Assembly (NCBI RefSeq): GCF_020510425.1
Contig: NZ_JAHBAH010000002.1
Location: 81,711-145,710 of the forward strand
Direction of reading: 5' to 3'
DNA from: Quatrionicoccus australiensis
GTDB lineage: Bacteria > Pseudomonadota > Gammaproteobacteria > Burkholderiales > Rhodocyclaceae
DNA: 64,000 nucleotides
In this document: positions 1 to 9,191 of the stretch, piece after piece
Layout of the letters: each line of letters starts with the position of its first letter
How positions within the stretch are numbered: position 1 is the first letter of the stretch
Position numbers and translations under genes: made by a program
Notes under the pieces: model-generated
Databases searched by the model: none
What the model was told of the DNA's origin: nothing
Seen by the model: only the letters and a program-made list of their open reading frames with translations

Positions 1-842
1 TCGGCGGCATGCAGCGCGGCCAGCAGCTTGAGCTCGGTGTCGCGGTTGCGCTGTACGTAGGCTCCGACCGGGAACCGGTGGATGAGGAGCGTCTTGGCCG
101 GGTCGCGCCAGCCAAGCTCACGAAGCAACTCGTCACGCGTCCACCTGTCCTTGTCGCGTGCATCGGCGACCAGCTTGGGCAGCACGCTGGCAATCTCAGA
201 TGCCTGTCGCGCCTGCTCTGCGTTCAGCTTATGGGACTGGATGAAGTCGGCCGCGGCACCGCACACCACCCGAAGGCAGTTCAAGAACTGTTCGAAGCCG
301 CCATCGCTCAGTCCAGCCTCACGACGCAGGTGGTCAACTAGCCGACTCCATTCGGACGTGTACCAATCTTTGAGCGGGCGACTCGGATGCTGCCGGAGCT
401 CTTCTAGAAAGGCCGCACTGTGGGCCGGCGTACCACCGCCTGGCTTGTCGGTAATCGAAGGGAAGTCGTTGACGACAAGGCGGATCTCGACACCGCTTCC
501 CGAGTTGCCATTGCGCAGGCACTGCCAAGCGTGAACCAGCGGCTTCATGAGGCCGTTTGCGCCAGTTAACAGCGTCTCAACAGTGAAGGTGCTCGGGAAC
601 TTGGACGTCTTGAACTGGTGGCCGACCACCAATCCATCGAAGCCGAGCACTAAGTCGTCGGCGATGCCCGCGTTGCGATCGGCCACGCCGACCCAAAGCA
701 GCTCGTCGCGCTCGAGCGCGGCGTAGATGGCAGCACCCGCCCGCTCATACTGGCCGATATATCCACGGAGTGCTCGGCGTTCGCCTTCCGCCGGCGCAGT
801 TGCAGGAGCTGCAGCGGTGGATGGATTCGGTTTCTTGGACAT
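1..842 (-). CDS. Putative PD-(D/E)XK nuclease-like N-terminal domain of a larger protein (partial)
   Basis: An uninterrupted minus-strand frame starts at the ATG at 842 and runs off the left edge, giving 280 visible residues. After a Pro/Ala-rich start (MSKKPNPSTAAAPATAP) comes an alpha/beta region with GIADDLVLGFDG and then VVGHQFKTSK, an acidic pair followed by a QxK. That spacing is what I would expect from Cap4/DUF4297-type PD-(D/E)XK nuclease domains, which often sit in front of STAND or NACHT ATPases in antiphage proteins. No ATPase part is visible because the gene is cut. The Shine-Dalgarno sequence is weak. The frame is surely coding; the family assignment is an inference from the motif only. 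Confidence 0.6.
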   Translation of the reverse strand, partial: MSKKPNPSTAAAPATAPAEGERRALRGYIGQYERAGAAIYAALERDELLWVGVADRNAGIADDLVLGFDGLVVGHQFKTSKFPSTFTVETLLTGANGLMKPLVHAWQCLRNGNSGSGVEIRLVVNDFPSITDKPGGGTPAHSAAFLEELRQHPSRPLKDWYTSEWSRLVDHLRREAGLSDGGFEQFLNCLRVVCGAAADFIQSHKLNAEQARQASEIASVLPKLVADARDKDRWTRDELLRELGWRDPAKTLLIHRFPVGAYVQRNRDTELKLLAALHAA

Positions 843-1600
843 TTTCGGAGCAATAGAAATGGATTCGGTAGTTGACGCCAACCGGGAGAAAAAACTGCTT
901 CAGCATCACCTGGGGCATCCAGCACTAGAGGATACATGCTGCTGAGTTATCGAACGCCGTTCTCAAACGAAGTCTGGCCTGTGCCGATCGAAGCGGTCAT
1001 TGGCGAGGTCGATCGTGAATGACTCAGATCGACCCGACGTAACCAAGATGAAGAAGCTGTCATGCCCAGTCTGAAAATGGCAATGGCCGGTCTGTACTCA
1101 GCACCGGCCATTTTCCATTGAGGTCGCCACCGGCCGCTTTGGCCGAGGTGCTGTCTGTTGCTGCTCGCATGAGACCGGATCTCGGCCAATCCGGCCGTTC
1201 AGGGATTGCTACGCGGCGGTCCGCAGTGGGCCGAATACCTGCCGGTCAGTACCAAAGCCGGGCGAACGGCAGCTTTCTCTTTCGATGAATGCGTTCTCAG
1301 CCCAAAGCCGTCATAGGCCATCTTGAAAACCGAACGTTCAGGAACGTTGAAGTTCAGCCGACGGGCAAAAGCGCAGCTTTTGGCCGGTCGACTGCAACGC
1401 AGTGTTGGGCGCACAACTAAGCAATGTCAGCCCCGCTGGCAAACCCGAACGAAACCGCGGAGGCGGCCAAAAAACCGAACGGGCGGGTTTAGCGCGCGTG
1501 GCCTACAAATTCCACCGCACAATTTCTTGCTTTAGTAAAATAAACCCTTATAAATTTAATTAGTCTCCGCCATTAATTAAGCGGCCTTAACTAAGCGCCC
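843..1600. other. Intergenic region with degenerate CGGCC-rich repeats
   Basis: I see no convincing gene in this 758-bp gap. Its middle (about 1080-1430) is full of short inverted CGGCC/GGCCG words, for example ACCGGCC and CGGCCGCTTTGGCCG. The same style recurs in many other gaps of the window. The last 80 bases before the Fic gene are AT-rich and probably hold its promoter. Confidence 0.5.
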
Positions 1601-2806
1601 ATGCCCACCACTCAGACCGACCAGTCCCAAGACCCGAACGCCACGCGGATCGGGCGCCTCGTCATGACCGTCGCTTTCAACGAAACCATGAACGCCTACG
1701 TGCCGCAGCCGCTTCCCCCGTCGCCGCCCCTGGTCCTCTCCGACGAGCTGCTGAACCGCCTGAGCGAGGCTGACCGGGCCGTCGGGCGGCTGGACGGCGT
1801 GGCCATGCTGCTACCGGACAAGGCCCTATTCCTCTACATGTACGTCCGAAAGGAAGCCGTACTTTCTTCCCAGATCGAGGGAACGCAGTCCACGCTCGAC
1901 GAGCTGCTCCGTTACGAGAACGAGGCGCTGGCAGGCAAGCCACTCGACGACATCACGGAAGTTTCGAACTACGTCGACGCGATGATGTACGGCCTCGAAC
2001 GCCTGAAAGATCCCAAGGGCCTGCCGCTGTGCCTGCGGCTGCTGCGGGAGATGCACGCGCGCCTGCTCCAGAAGGGGCGCGGTGAAAACAAGGATCCTGG
2101 CGAATTCCGCCGCTCGCAGAACTGGCTTGGCGGAACCCGTCCGGGCAACGCCCAGTTCGTCCCGCCGCCGGTCAACGAAATGGATGCATGCCTGAGCGAC
2201 CTGGAGCGCTTCATGCAGGACGACTCGCGGCCCATCCCGCCGCTCGTGAAAGCCGGCCTGCTCCACGTCCAGTTCGAAACGATCCATCCTTTCCTCGACG
2301 GCAACGGACGCCTCGGACGCCTGCTGATCGCGCTCTTCCTGGTCGATAAAGGGGTGCTGCGCGAACCGCTGCTCTACCTAAGCCTCTACCTGAAAACCCG
2401 GCGGGAGGACTATTACCGGCTCCTGCAGGAGGTCCGCGTGAAAGGAAACTGGGAAACCTGGCTGGAGTTTTTCCTCGAGGGCGTCGCCTACACCGCCAAC
2501 AACGCCTACGAAAGCGCCATGGGCATCGTCTCCCTCTTCCGGAGCGACCGCGAGCGGATCGCCGCCGCCGGCGACCAGACCAATTCGATGCTCCGCATCC
2601 ACGAACTGTTGCAGATCCACCCGTTCCTGAACGCCGCGCAGGCGCAGCGGAAAACGGGCCTGAGCGCCCCGACGGTCAACAAGGCGTTCGAGGGCCTCGA
2701 AGGGCTCGGAATCGTCCACGAGGTGACCGGCAAGCAGCGCGGCCGGGTCTTCGCGTACGGAGCCTTCCTCGACATCCTCGACGCCGGCACCGACGTCGCG
2801 GCGTAA
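1601..2806 (+). CDS. Fic family protein (probable AMP-transferase) with C-terminal winged helix
   Basis: 401 residues. The Fic core motif HPFLDGNGRLGR lies at residues 229-240. An N-terminal Fic_N domain carries SSQIEGT at 89-95, which matches the S/TxxxE(G/N) inhibitory helix that blocks the active site in class II Fic proteins. Fic enzymes transfer AMP from ATP to target hydroxyl groups. The C-terminus (about 325-400) looks like a winged helix that could bind DNA or autoregulate. A second ATG at 1664 is an alternative start. It is followed after 27 bases by a nuclease gene on the same strand, so the two probably form one unit, perhaps in defence. Confidence 0.88.
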   Translation: MPTTQTDQSQDPNATRIGRLVMTVAFNETMNAYVPQPLPPSPPLVLSDELLNRLSEADRAVGRLDGVAMLLPDKALFLYMYVRKEAVLSSQIEGTQSTLDELLRYENEALAGKPLDDITEVSNYVDAMMYGLERLKDPKGLPLCLRLLREMHARLLQKGRGENKDPGEFRRSQNWLGGTRPGNAQFVPPPVNEMDACLSDLERFMQDDSRPIPPLVKAGLLHVQFETIHPFLDGNGRLGRLLIALFLVDKGVLREPLLYLSLYLKTRREDYYRLLQEVRVKGNWETWLEFFLEGVAYTANNAYESAMGIVSLFRSDRERIAAAGDQTNSMLRIHELLQIHPFLNAAQAQRKTGLSAPTVNKAFEGLEGLGIVHEVTGKQRGRVFAYGAFLDILDAGTDVAA

Positions 2807-2833
2807 TTGCCGGCATTAACCCAAGGGCGAGCC

Positions 2834-4099
2834 ATGATCAAATACGTCGAAAAAAGCTCAGGCCTCCTGTTTTCCACGCACGATCTCCACGCGATCATGG
2901 GCAGTCAAACGGCCGCCATGCGCGCTGAGGTCAACGCCATGGATCCGAACCGCCTGCTCAACACTTCTCCGGCGGACCTGGCCCAATACCTTGCCGAAAA
3001 GTACCGCCTCCGCGCGCCAAGCCTCATTCGCGACGCTTGGTCGGCAGCGGAAACGGAAACACGGATAGATGTTCGACACGACCAGCGCCGGCACGTTTCG
3101 GACCGCAGCCGACCTTGCCTAGTTCCTGGCCAGCGGATCGACGTCGAAGTGCCGATCGACGGCGACGCGGAACTGATGTACGCCCGGGCGAGCACTTTCA
3201 ACTTCTCCCCTCCCCGCGCCACCGTGCGCGGCGGATCGCTGTTTCTCGTGATCGAAATCCCCCACGACTCGGGAGACCGGAACCTGCGCGGCGAAATCGA
3301 CAGCACGCTCGCCGCCGTGGACGAGCACCTAGGCTGGATCCGAAACGACCTGGCGGGTTTCAACGCGTCCTTACCGGGCGCGGCTACCCAAGCAGTATCC
3401 GACCGCAGACAACGCGTACTGGCGAACCAGGGCCGTGCCGCCGCCTTGGGCATCCCTTTAAAAAGACGTGACGGCGCTCCCGCGACGTACGCGGTCCCAG
3501 ACGTCCGCAAAAGGGCGGTCCCGAAGCTTCCGGCTGCCGCGTCCCTTCCGTACGAACCGGAGCCGATCCTTGAAACGGAACACTACGAGCACGTGCTGGA
3601 AGTGGTCCAGAACATGGTCCAGGTCATGGAGCGAAGCCCTTCGTCCTTCTCCCACATGGGCGAGGAAGCACTCCGGGACCACTTCCTCGTGCAGCTTAAC
3701 GGCCATTTCGAAGGGCGGGCGACAGGCGAGACTTTCAATTACGGCGGAAAAACGGACATTCTCCTCCGGGAAAACGGTCGTAACGTCTTCATCGCCGAAT
3801 GCAAGTTCTGGAAGGGCCCGAAACACTACCAGGAGACGATCGACCAACTGCTCGGGTACTCGTCCTGGCGCGACGCGAAGGTAGCGATCCTGGTTTTTAA
3901 CCGGGGAACGGCGGCCTCGACCGTCCTCGCCGGCGTCCGGGAACGGACGGAATCCCACCCGAACCGGAAACGGACGACGGAATGGAAGCACGAAAGCGGA
4001 TACCGCTACGTCTTCCACCATCCTGGCGATACGAACCGGGAACTCACGCTCACCGTTCTCGTTTTCGACGTCCCCGAGGATCCGGGCAAGCGAGGCTGA
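2834..4099 (+). CDS. PD-(D/E)XK nuclease-domain protein
   Basis: 421 residues. The C-terminal third holds a restriction-endonuclease-like core: D308 in GGKTDILL, E322-C-K324 in FIAECKFW, then a downstream DQLLGY glutamine motif. Together these make a D...ExK metal-binding site. The first 250 residues have no motif I recognise. Start at 2834 is preferred because it begins MIKYVEKSSG 27 bases after the Fic stop. The pairing with Fic and the nuclease-like gene at the left edge suggest a host-defence role, but no target is known. A degradative DNA enzyme acting in the cytoplasm is the simplest reading. Confidence 0.7.
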   Translation: MIKYVEKSSGLLFSTHDLHAIMGSQTAAMRAEVNAMDPNRLLNTSPADLAQYLAEKYRLRAPSLIRDAWSAAETETRIDVRHDQRRHVSDRSRPCLVPGQRIDVEVPIDGDAELMYARASTFNFSPPRATVRGGSLFLVIEIPHDSGDRNLRGEIDSTLAAVDEHLGWIRNDLAGFNASLPGAATQAVSDRRQRVLANQGRAAALGIPLKRRDGAPATYAVPDVRKRAVPKLPAAASLPYEPEPILETEHYEHVLEVVQNMVQVMERSPSSFSHMGEEALRDHFLVQLNGHFEGRATGETFNYGGKTDILLRENGRNVFIAECKFWKGPKHYQETIDQLLGYSSWRDAKVAILVFNRGTAASTVLAGVRERTESHPNRKRTTEWKHESGYRYVFHHPGDTNRELTLTVLVFDVPEDPGKRG

Positions 4100-4826
4100 A
4101 GGATTCCGGGCTAGTTAGCCCGGATCCTTTGAATAGCCGCGTAATCGGCATCGATGCCGAAAATCGCCTTTATGAGTTGCGGCCGGACGTACATGTCGTA
4201 CGGCGACCGGAACGAGTCGAACCCGACCAACGTTACGAATACCGACCGGAGAAGCGGGATAACATTCAGTTTTTTCCGGGGCCAAGCCGATGCATTTCGA
4301 AAGTTGGAAATGGACCGGAAAGCAGATCCTGCGCGAGTTCTGGATTCACCTGCTCACTACGCCGGCATGGAAGGCGTACGCCTTGTGGGGGAAGACGAGT
4401 AGCATGGCCTTGTCAGGAAACCTGAGGACGGTCTCGAAATTGGTCGGTGCCGGGATGGACCGGATCGCCGACGGGCTGTACGTCAACCTGCTCAAGCCGA
4501 TGGAATTGGTAGCCCGCGCCAATATCGATCGCCATGGCCGATACGAAACCTCCCGAACATTGCGCAGAACTTCTAGATTTCTGAGCGGTACGGAATGCCC
4601 TGTGCAGAATATCACCTGAGTTAACCATGTCTTCTCATCAATGCTGACCGGTAAATATCTGGCTCCAGACCAATTCGACATAGCAACAATGGAAATGCCA
4701 CCAGGCAAGTTCGGCCAAGGGCAGCCTGACGATCTCGGCACTTAAGGGACCTATAGTTATCCTCAGGGTCAATCTTGAATGATTTTCGGAACTTCGGGAC
4801 ATGCGTCATTGGATCTCCCCGAAAAT
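4100..4826. other. Gap without a supported gene; weak ORF at 4290-4619
   Basis: Several overlapping frames are open but none shows a known domain. The best is 4290-4619 (+), 109 residues starting MHFESWKWTGKQ, with a Trp-rich beginning and no clear ribosome binding site. It may be a decayed fragment. A real short protein cannot be excluded. Confidence 0.3.
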
Positions 4827-5627
4827 TCAATCGTTGCCGTAGGGATCTGCAATGATGAAGCGAAATCCGATGTTGTCGTTTGGCCAGAGCGAAAACATGC
4901 GTTTGGCCAACGAAACCCCTTTGTCTGTATCGCGCTCAGCGAGATAACCCAGTACCAGCCCGTGTGCCAGGCGGTGAAATGGCCGGTTGGATAGGCACGC
5001 GTACGGCATCAGCAATTCCTTGGCCTTGTGCTCGTCGGTGCACTTGGCAATCATCTCGAAGATCGATGCAACCAGCGGCTCCGCGAGACTGATGGCCTTT
5101 TTGTTCTGCCCGATATGGACGTAGGCTCCAACCCGAAAGGCAAATCCGTCGAGGAACGCCGGTTCCTGCTTGGTAAGTTTGTCGGCGAGACGAAGCAGTT
5201 TGTTGAGCGACGTCGGCGAGTAGTCGTCAAAGTCGCCCGTGAGCCCGCCTTCCATATCGCAAGCCTCGTCGAATTGGTCCGTCACCTTGTCTAGGATATT
5301 TTCCCCAGAATATCCGGTAACGTTTAAGCCTAATTGGCCATAGGCCATCTTTTTGGGCCTCTTAGCGTTGCCATTAAGGTCGTATATGGGCCAGGACTCA
5401 ACGCCTTGGTAGGCAACAAACAATGCTCCGAGTCCGGGAGAGTCTGGCCGTTTCTGATCTGTTCCCTTGTGAGCTTCCGACATTGCGTGAAAGCTAGGAT
5501 ACCCGTGAGTTCTGGCAATCAGTTCCTGAAAATCGGCAAGTTTGCCCCCTTCGGGGTGTTCTGCGAGGAAGGCAGGGAAAAGACGGCGAAGGTTTTTCGC
5601 CTGCTTTTTGGCTTGTTCAATCGACAT
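4827..5627 (-). CDS. Hypothetical protein with plasmid-type N-terminal domain
   Basis: About 266 residues beginning MSIEQAKKQAKNLRRLF, with an upstream in-frame ATG at 5639 as an alternative start. The first 50 residues (SIEQAKKQAK ... LIARTHGYPSFHAMS) resemble a short helical domain common at the front of plasmid and mobile-element proteins. The rest looks helical and TPR-like. Function unknown. It is the first gene of the plasmid-like segment and lies on the strand opposite the replication initiator. Confidence 0.6.
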   Translation of the reverse strand: MSIEQAKKQAKNLRRLFPAFLAEHPEGGKLADFQELIARTHGYPSFHAMSEAHKGTDQKRPDSPGLGALFVAYQGVESWPIYDLNGNAKRPKKMAYGQLGLNVTGYSGENILDKVTDQFDEACDMEGGLTGDFDDYSPTSLNKLLRLADKLTKQEPAFLDGFAFRVGAYVHIGQNKKAISLAEPLVASIFEMIAKCTDEHKAKELLMPYACLSNRPFHRLAHGLVLGYLAERDTDKGVSLAKRMFSLWPNDNIGFRFIIADPYGND

Positions 5628-6153
5628 GATCCATTCCATAAACTATGGCGGTGACAAGGTAGTAAGCCCGCTTTCTACGCCACGTATAACGCCAAGGTTA
5701 TGAACATGGAGAGAGGGAAATCTTCGTTCCGGAACCCATCAGGTTTCGCCGTTACGGGCGGCAGGCAATCCGTGATGCCTTCGTCCATTATGCTTTCCAG
5801 GATAGGAGTGTCAAGACAGCCATGTCGTCATCAACTGGAGTTGGCGATGTCATCTACAATCCATTCGAATAACTGCTAATCAGGCTCAATAACAGCTCGT
5901 TGCCCAGGTAGAGGACGGCATGTACTACTTGGTTGGATGGACTCGTGTATGTCTACTAAGGAGCGATTTAGCCGTCAAACGTGCGTTCTTTGCTAAGCCA
6001 TCTACCGATATTGTTTCCCGTAGATGCTCACCTATCCCTGTGGGTGGAGAGAGTGCTGGTGGTAGATTTCAATATTGACGGTTGTTAATAAAACAGTAAG
6101 CACTTACATACAAATTCACGAAAAGGCTCACCTGAACATAATTATGGCGATAT
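5628..6153. other. AT-richer non-coding region next to the iteron array
   Basis: No open frame of note. The region becomes AT-rich towards 6080-6150, with one inverted iteron-like AGGTGAGCC at about 6124-6135 on the minus strand. Such AT-rich DNA beside iterons is usual for a plasmid melting region, but that is inferred. Confidence 0.4.
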
Positions 6154-6596
6154 AGGTGAGCGATACGGGAAATAAGAGAGTTCGCTTAGTAGCTTTGCAA
6201 GCTGCTTGAGGTGAGCTTTTAAGGAAACAACAAAAAAACACTCCCCTATTGAGTGCTTTATTGAGTTAACAAGCTTAAGTAAACAAGATTAAGCTAGCTC
6301 AAACCCTTGTGGCACAAGGCTTCCAGAGCGTTTTGGTGAGCGCTACAGGAAATGAATGACTTTAAGGTGAGCTTGGCAGGAAAATGAATGTTCCTGGGTG
6401 AGCGATCAAGGAAATTTAGGTGAGGCCCACGGGAAATCAGCGACTTAAAGTGAGCGATCCAGGAAATGAGCGCGGTTCCTGTGTCTAGGTGAGCTGTACA
6501 GGAAACATTCTTGGGTGAGCCAAAAAGGAAATGATATTGGCGCACCTTTAAGGTGAGGGATAAAGGAAATATTGATAGGTGAGTTATAAGTGAAAT
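6154..6596 (+). repeat. Iteron array of a theta-type plasmid origin (11 copies)
   Basis: Eleven direct copies of a 20-bp motif, consensus AGGTGAGCNNNNNAGGAAAT, begin at about 6154, 6209, 6334, 6365, 6396, 6418, 6448, 6487, 6513, 6551 and 6577. Both GGTGAG and GGAAA halves are conserved with a variable 5-6 bp centre. Spacing in the dense part is 22-39 bp. The array lies just upstream of a Rep_3-type initiator, as in iteron plasmids where Rep monomers bind the repeats to open the origin. Confidence 0.88.
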
Positions 6597-6608
6597 GCGC
6601 TTGATCTC

Positions 6609-6631
6609 AGGTGATTGCACCAAACTCACCT
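6609..6631. promoter_or_regulatory. Inverted half-iteron, probable rep autoregulatory operator
   Basis: AGGTGA (6609-6614) and TCACCT (6626-6631) form an inverted repeat made from iteron halves, about 20 bp before the rep ATG. Rep dimers of iteron plasmids typically repress their own promoter through such a site. Confidence 0.65.
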
Positions 6632-6651
6632 ATAGTGCATGATGCTAAATC

Positions 6652-7986
6652 ATGGCTCAAAACCCAAACACTTCCGGTACCGAAAAGGCGACAGCAGTAG
6701 TTGTCGCAGATCGCGCTCGCGAGGTCAGAAAGCACAATACAGAGATTGGCTATCGAGTCCAATCCGGGCACTTGTCGCTGCTGAGCCGGAAGATGATCAA
6801 CGTCTTGCTGTACTACGCACAGCGTATGCGCGGAGAAGAGGACGCTGAAGGTAAATACTGGGTTGAAGTGTCCAAGATCGTCAAGGACGCAAAATTTAAC
6901 TCGCGAGACTACGAGTTGTTGCGCGAAAGCCTCGATGAGCTGCAATCGGTCAAGATTATTCGACAGACAGAAAACGGCGGCATTACGTCCGACGTGCTGA
7001 TCCCCAGCTTTACGATCGACAACATGGTCCACTCAACCAACGAGGCGCTGTCCACCGGTCAGAAAAAGCGAGGAGGAAAACTAATCGTCGGCTTTTCGCT
7101 TCCGGTTGGCGTCAAAGAGTTGCTTCTCAATCCGAAAAGCAACTACACGGTGCTTCCGATCAACTACGTCGCTAGCCTACGGACAATTGGTGGTCTGGTT
7201 CTGTACGAGATCACCAAGCGCTATTCCACGAACCCGTCAGGAGTTACCAATCGCGAGACCTGGCAGTGGTGGTGGAGGATTCTCACCGGGGCCGCGGATG
7301 GAGCAACGCACCCGGAATACAAATATTTCAAGCGCGACGTTATCAAGAAGGCTGTTGATGAAATCAATTCGGTCACCGATCTTCGCATCGAGCTGATTGA
7401 GTTCAAGGAAGGGCGCTGGATCAAGGATCTGCAATTTACCGTTGAGCTGGCCAAGCAGGGCAGCTTTGACCTCGATCCGCCGCCGATCGATAACACGCTG
7501 CTGTCTCGCATTACAGCCCTTGGCGTCTCAACCTCCGAGGCGGAAAAACTCATTTCCAAGCACGGCGAAGATGAGCTGAAGGCCAACCTCGAAGTTGTCG
7601 AAGAGCGAGTATCGAAGCCCAACTTGCCTCAACTCGATTCTCCGGCTGCGTACCTCAAGACAGCCCTCAAAAACCGCTACGGTGACGGTCGAAAGGCTCA
7701 GAAAGAGGCTAGCACCAAGCAAGCAGAGAAGGTGGCCAAGAAGGTTGCCGAGACAAATGCAGCAGCAGAAGAGGAACAAAATCTTCGCAGAAGCCTTGCA
7801 AACGAGGCTAGGGACCGGTTTGAGGCACTTTCCGAACAGGAACAACAGGAACTACTCAGTCGCTTCATAGAGACGCTAAAAGGCCCTGCGCTTACGTCTT
7901 TTCGGAAGTCCGGACTCAAGACACAACTGGTCTCGGCAACATTCAACGGCTGGTTGGTAGAGGCTTTTGCTCTATCGGGCGCTTAA
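6652..7986 (+). CDS. Replication initiator protein, Rep_3 (RepB/RepA) superfamily
   Basis: 444 residues. The section from about 35 to 290 fits the two winged-helix domains of Rep_3 initiators: LSLLSRKMINVLLYYAQ near 44-60, and later a helix-rich part with GLVLYEITKRYS and WQWWWRILTG. The C-terminal third is Lys/Glu/Ala-rich and helical and may be an accessory tail, making the protein longer than the common 230-350 residues. It would bind the upstream iterons and open the plasmid origin. It is followed by parA and parB on the same strand, a standard replication and partition order. Confidence 0.85.
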   Translation: MAQNPNTSGTEKATAVVVADRAREVRKHNTEIGYRVQSGHLSLLSRKMINVLLYYAQRMRGEEDAEGKYWVEVSKIVKDAKFNSRDYELLRESLDELQSVKIIRQTENGGITSDVLIPSFTIDNMVHSTNEALSTGQKKRGGKLIVGFSLPVGVKELLLNPKSNYTVLPINYVASLRTIGGLVLYEITKRYSTNPSGVTNRETWQWWWRILTGAADGATHPEYKYFKRDVIKKAVDEINSVTDLRIELIEFKEGRWIKDLQFTVELAKQGSFDLDPPPIDNTLLSRITALGVSTSEAEKLISKHGEDELKANLEVVEERVSKPNLPQLDSPAAYLKTALKNRYGDGRKAQKEASTKQAEKVAKKVAETNAAAEEEQNLRRSLANEARDRFEALSEQEQQELLSRFIETLKGPALTSFRKSGLKTQLVSATFNGWLVEAFALSGA

Positions 7987-8054
7987 ACCGTGTTGTTTCG
8001 ATTTTTCAACAACAATATTAAATAATCGCAATATCCTATTGTTATCGTGATGGA

Positions 8055-8071
8055 TGTCATATAGCATGACA
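8055..8071. promoter_or_regulatory. Inverted repeat before parA, candidate ParA operator
   Basis: TGTCAT-ATAGC-ATGACA is a perfect 6-5-6 inverted repeat 30 bp before the parA start, within an AT-rich promoter-like stretch. Type Ia ParA proteins with an N-terminal helix-turn-helix repress their own operon from such sites. Confidence 0.5.
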
Positions 8072-8100
8072 GCCATTGTTATTCGCAATGGGGTTAAAAT

Positions 8101-9180
8101 ATGTCGGAAACACAAGCAGTTAGCGCTCTCCGCGACCCGACTTTCCGTGGAAAGTTTGTTTGTGATGCTTTGGTGTGGCCTTCCATCTCTCTCCACATAC
8201 TGAAAAAACTGACAGGAAAAGAGACGGGCGATGGCGCTCGGCATGTATATCGTCCTGCGGATGTACGAAAGCTAAAGCTTGCCCAGTACGAAAACGAAGA
8301 ATCGTCGGTCAATCGTAAGCCCCCACCGGTTGTGAATTGCCGCATGGCCAAGGGCGGAACAGGTAAGACAACTGTTGCTGCCAATCTAGGAACTGCGTTC
8401 TCGTTCATGGGCTACAAGACCCTGATGATCGACGCTGATCCTCAAGCCTCCCTGACCAACATGATGGGAATTGACGCCTCCTCCGAGGACATCACGCACA
8501 TCGGGCACCTGATGGAGCAGTTTGTTGGAAACAAGGGCCATGTTGACGTTGCCTCAGCAGTTCGCAATGTCTTTTCGGAAGGTATGCTGGACATCATTCC
8601 CGCTGATATCACCCTGACTAACGCAGATGGCTGGTTGATGAACCAGATGCAACGTGAGACTGTGTTCGATCGCCTTCTGGTAAGCAATAAGGACTTCTTT
8701 GAGCAATACGACGTAATCGTTGTCGACTCTGCTCCCGGTACGTCGCTTCTCTCGATGAATATCATGGTAGCTACCCGTACGCAGCTCGCTGTGTGTTGGC
8801 TCGATCGCGAAAATCTCAAGGCCTTGCCGATCCTTCTTGGTAATGTCGATGAGATCAATGCTGCTTACCCGAACCATGCTTCAGACGTTGAGATTGTCGC
8901 TAACGGTTATTCTGCGATCTACAAGCAATCGAAGGAAGCGCTGGAGGTGTTGGTTGCTAAGTATCCGCACCAGCTCAATGAGAACGTGATCCAGCAATTC
9001 TCTGGTTTTCATCGTCAGCAAGCGCTGCCCGGTGGTGAATGCAAAGGAGCCGTTGTTGAGCAAGACCAAAGCTCTCCTGGTGCAAAGGCCATGCTTGATC
9101 TGGCCAAGTCGCTTCTAGGTCGATACAAGATTACGCTTGCCGGATTCGACGAGTCGATTCCATCTACACGCGGCAACTAA
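8101..9180 (+). CDS. parA: ParA-type partition ATPase
   Basis: 359 residues. The deviant Walker A motif KGGTGKTT lies at 84-91, followed by LMIDADPQASLTNMMG (Walker A') and a Walker B-like VIVVDSAPG. A roughly 80-residue N-terminal extension makes it a type Ia ParA, with a probable DNA-binding segment that would also repress the operon. It acts with ParB and a centromere to position plasmid copies. parB follows after 11 bases. An inverted repeat upstream is a likely operator. Confidence 0.9.
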   Translation: MSETQAVSALRDPTFRGKFVCDALVWPSISLHILKKLTGKETGDGARHVYRPADVRKLKLAQYENEESSVNRKPPPVVNCRMAKGGTGKTTVAANLGTAFSFMGYKTLMIDADPQASLTNMMGIDASSEDITHIGHLMEQFVGNKGHVDVASAVRNVFSEGMLDIIPADITLTNADGWLMNQMQRETVFDRLLVSNKDFFEQYDVIVVDSAPGTSLLSMNIMVATRTQLAVCWLDRENLKALPILLGNVDEINAAYPNHASDVEIVANGYSAIYKQSKEALEVLVAKYPHQLNENVIQQFSGFHRQQALPGGECKGAVVEQDQSSPGAKAMLDLAKSLLGRYKITLAGFDESIPSTRGN

Positions 9181-9191
9181 GGGAGATTGCC

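Noticed and set aside
9..945. Plus-strand and alternative minus-strand ORFs at the left edge
   Set aside because: The minus frame from 842 to 1 is open throughout and gives sensible protein composition; the others are its shadows.
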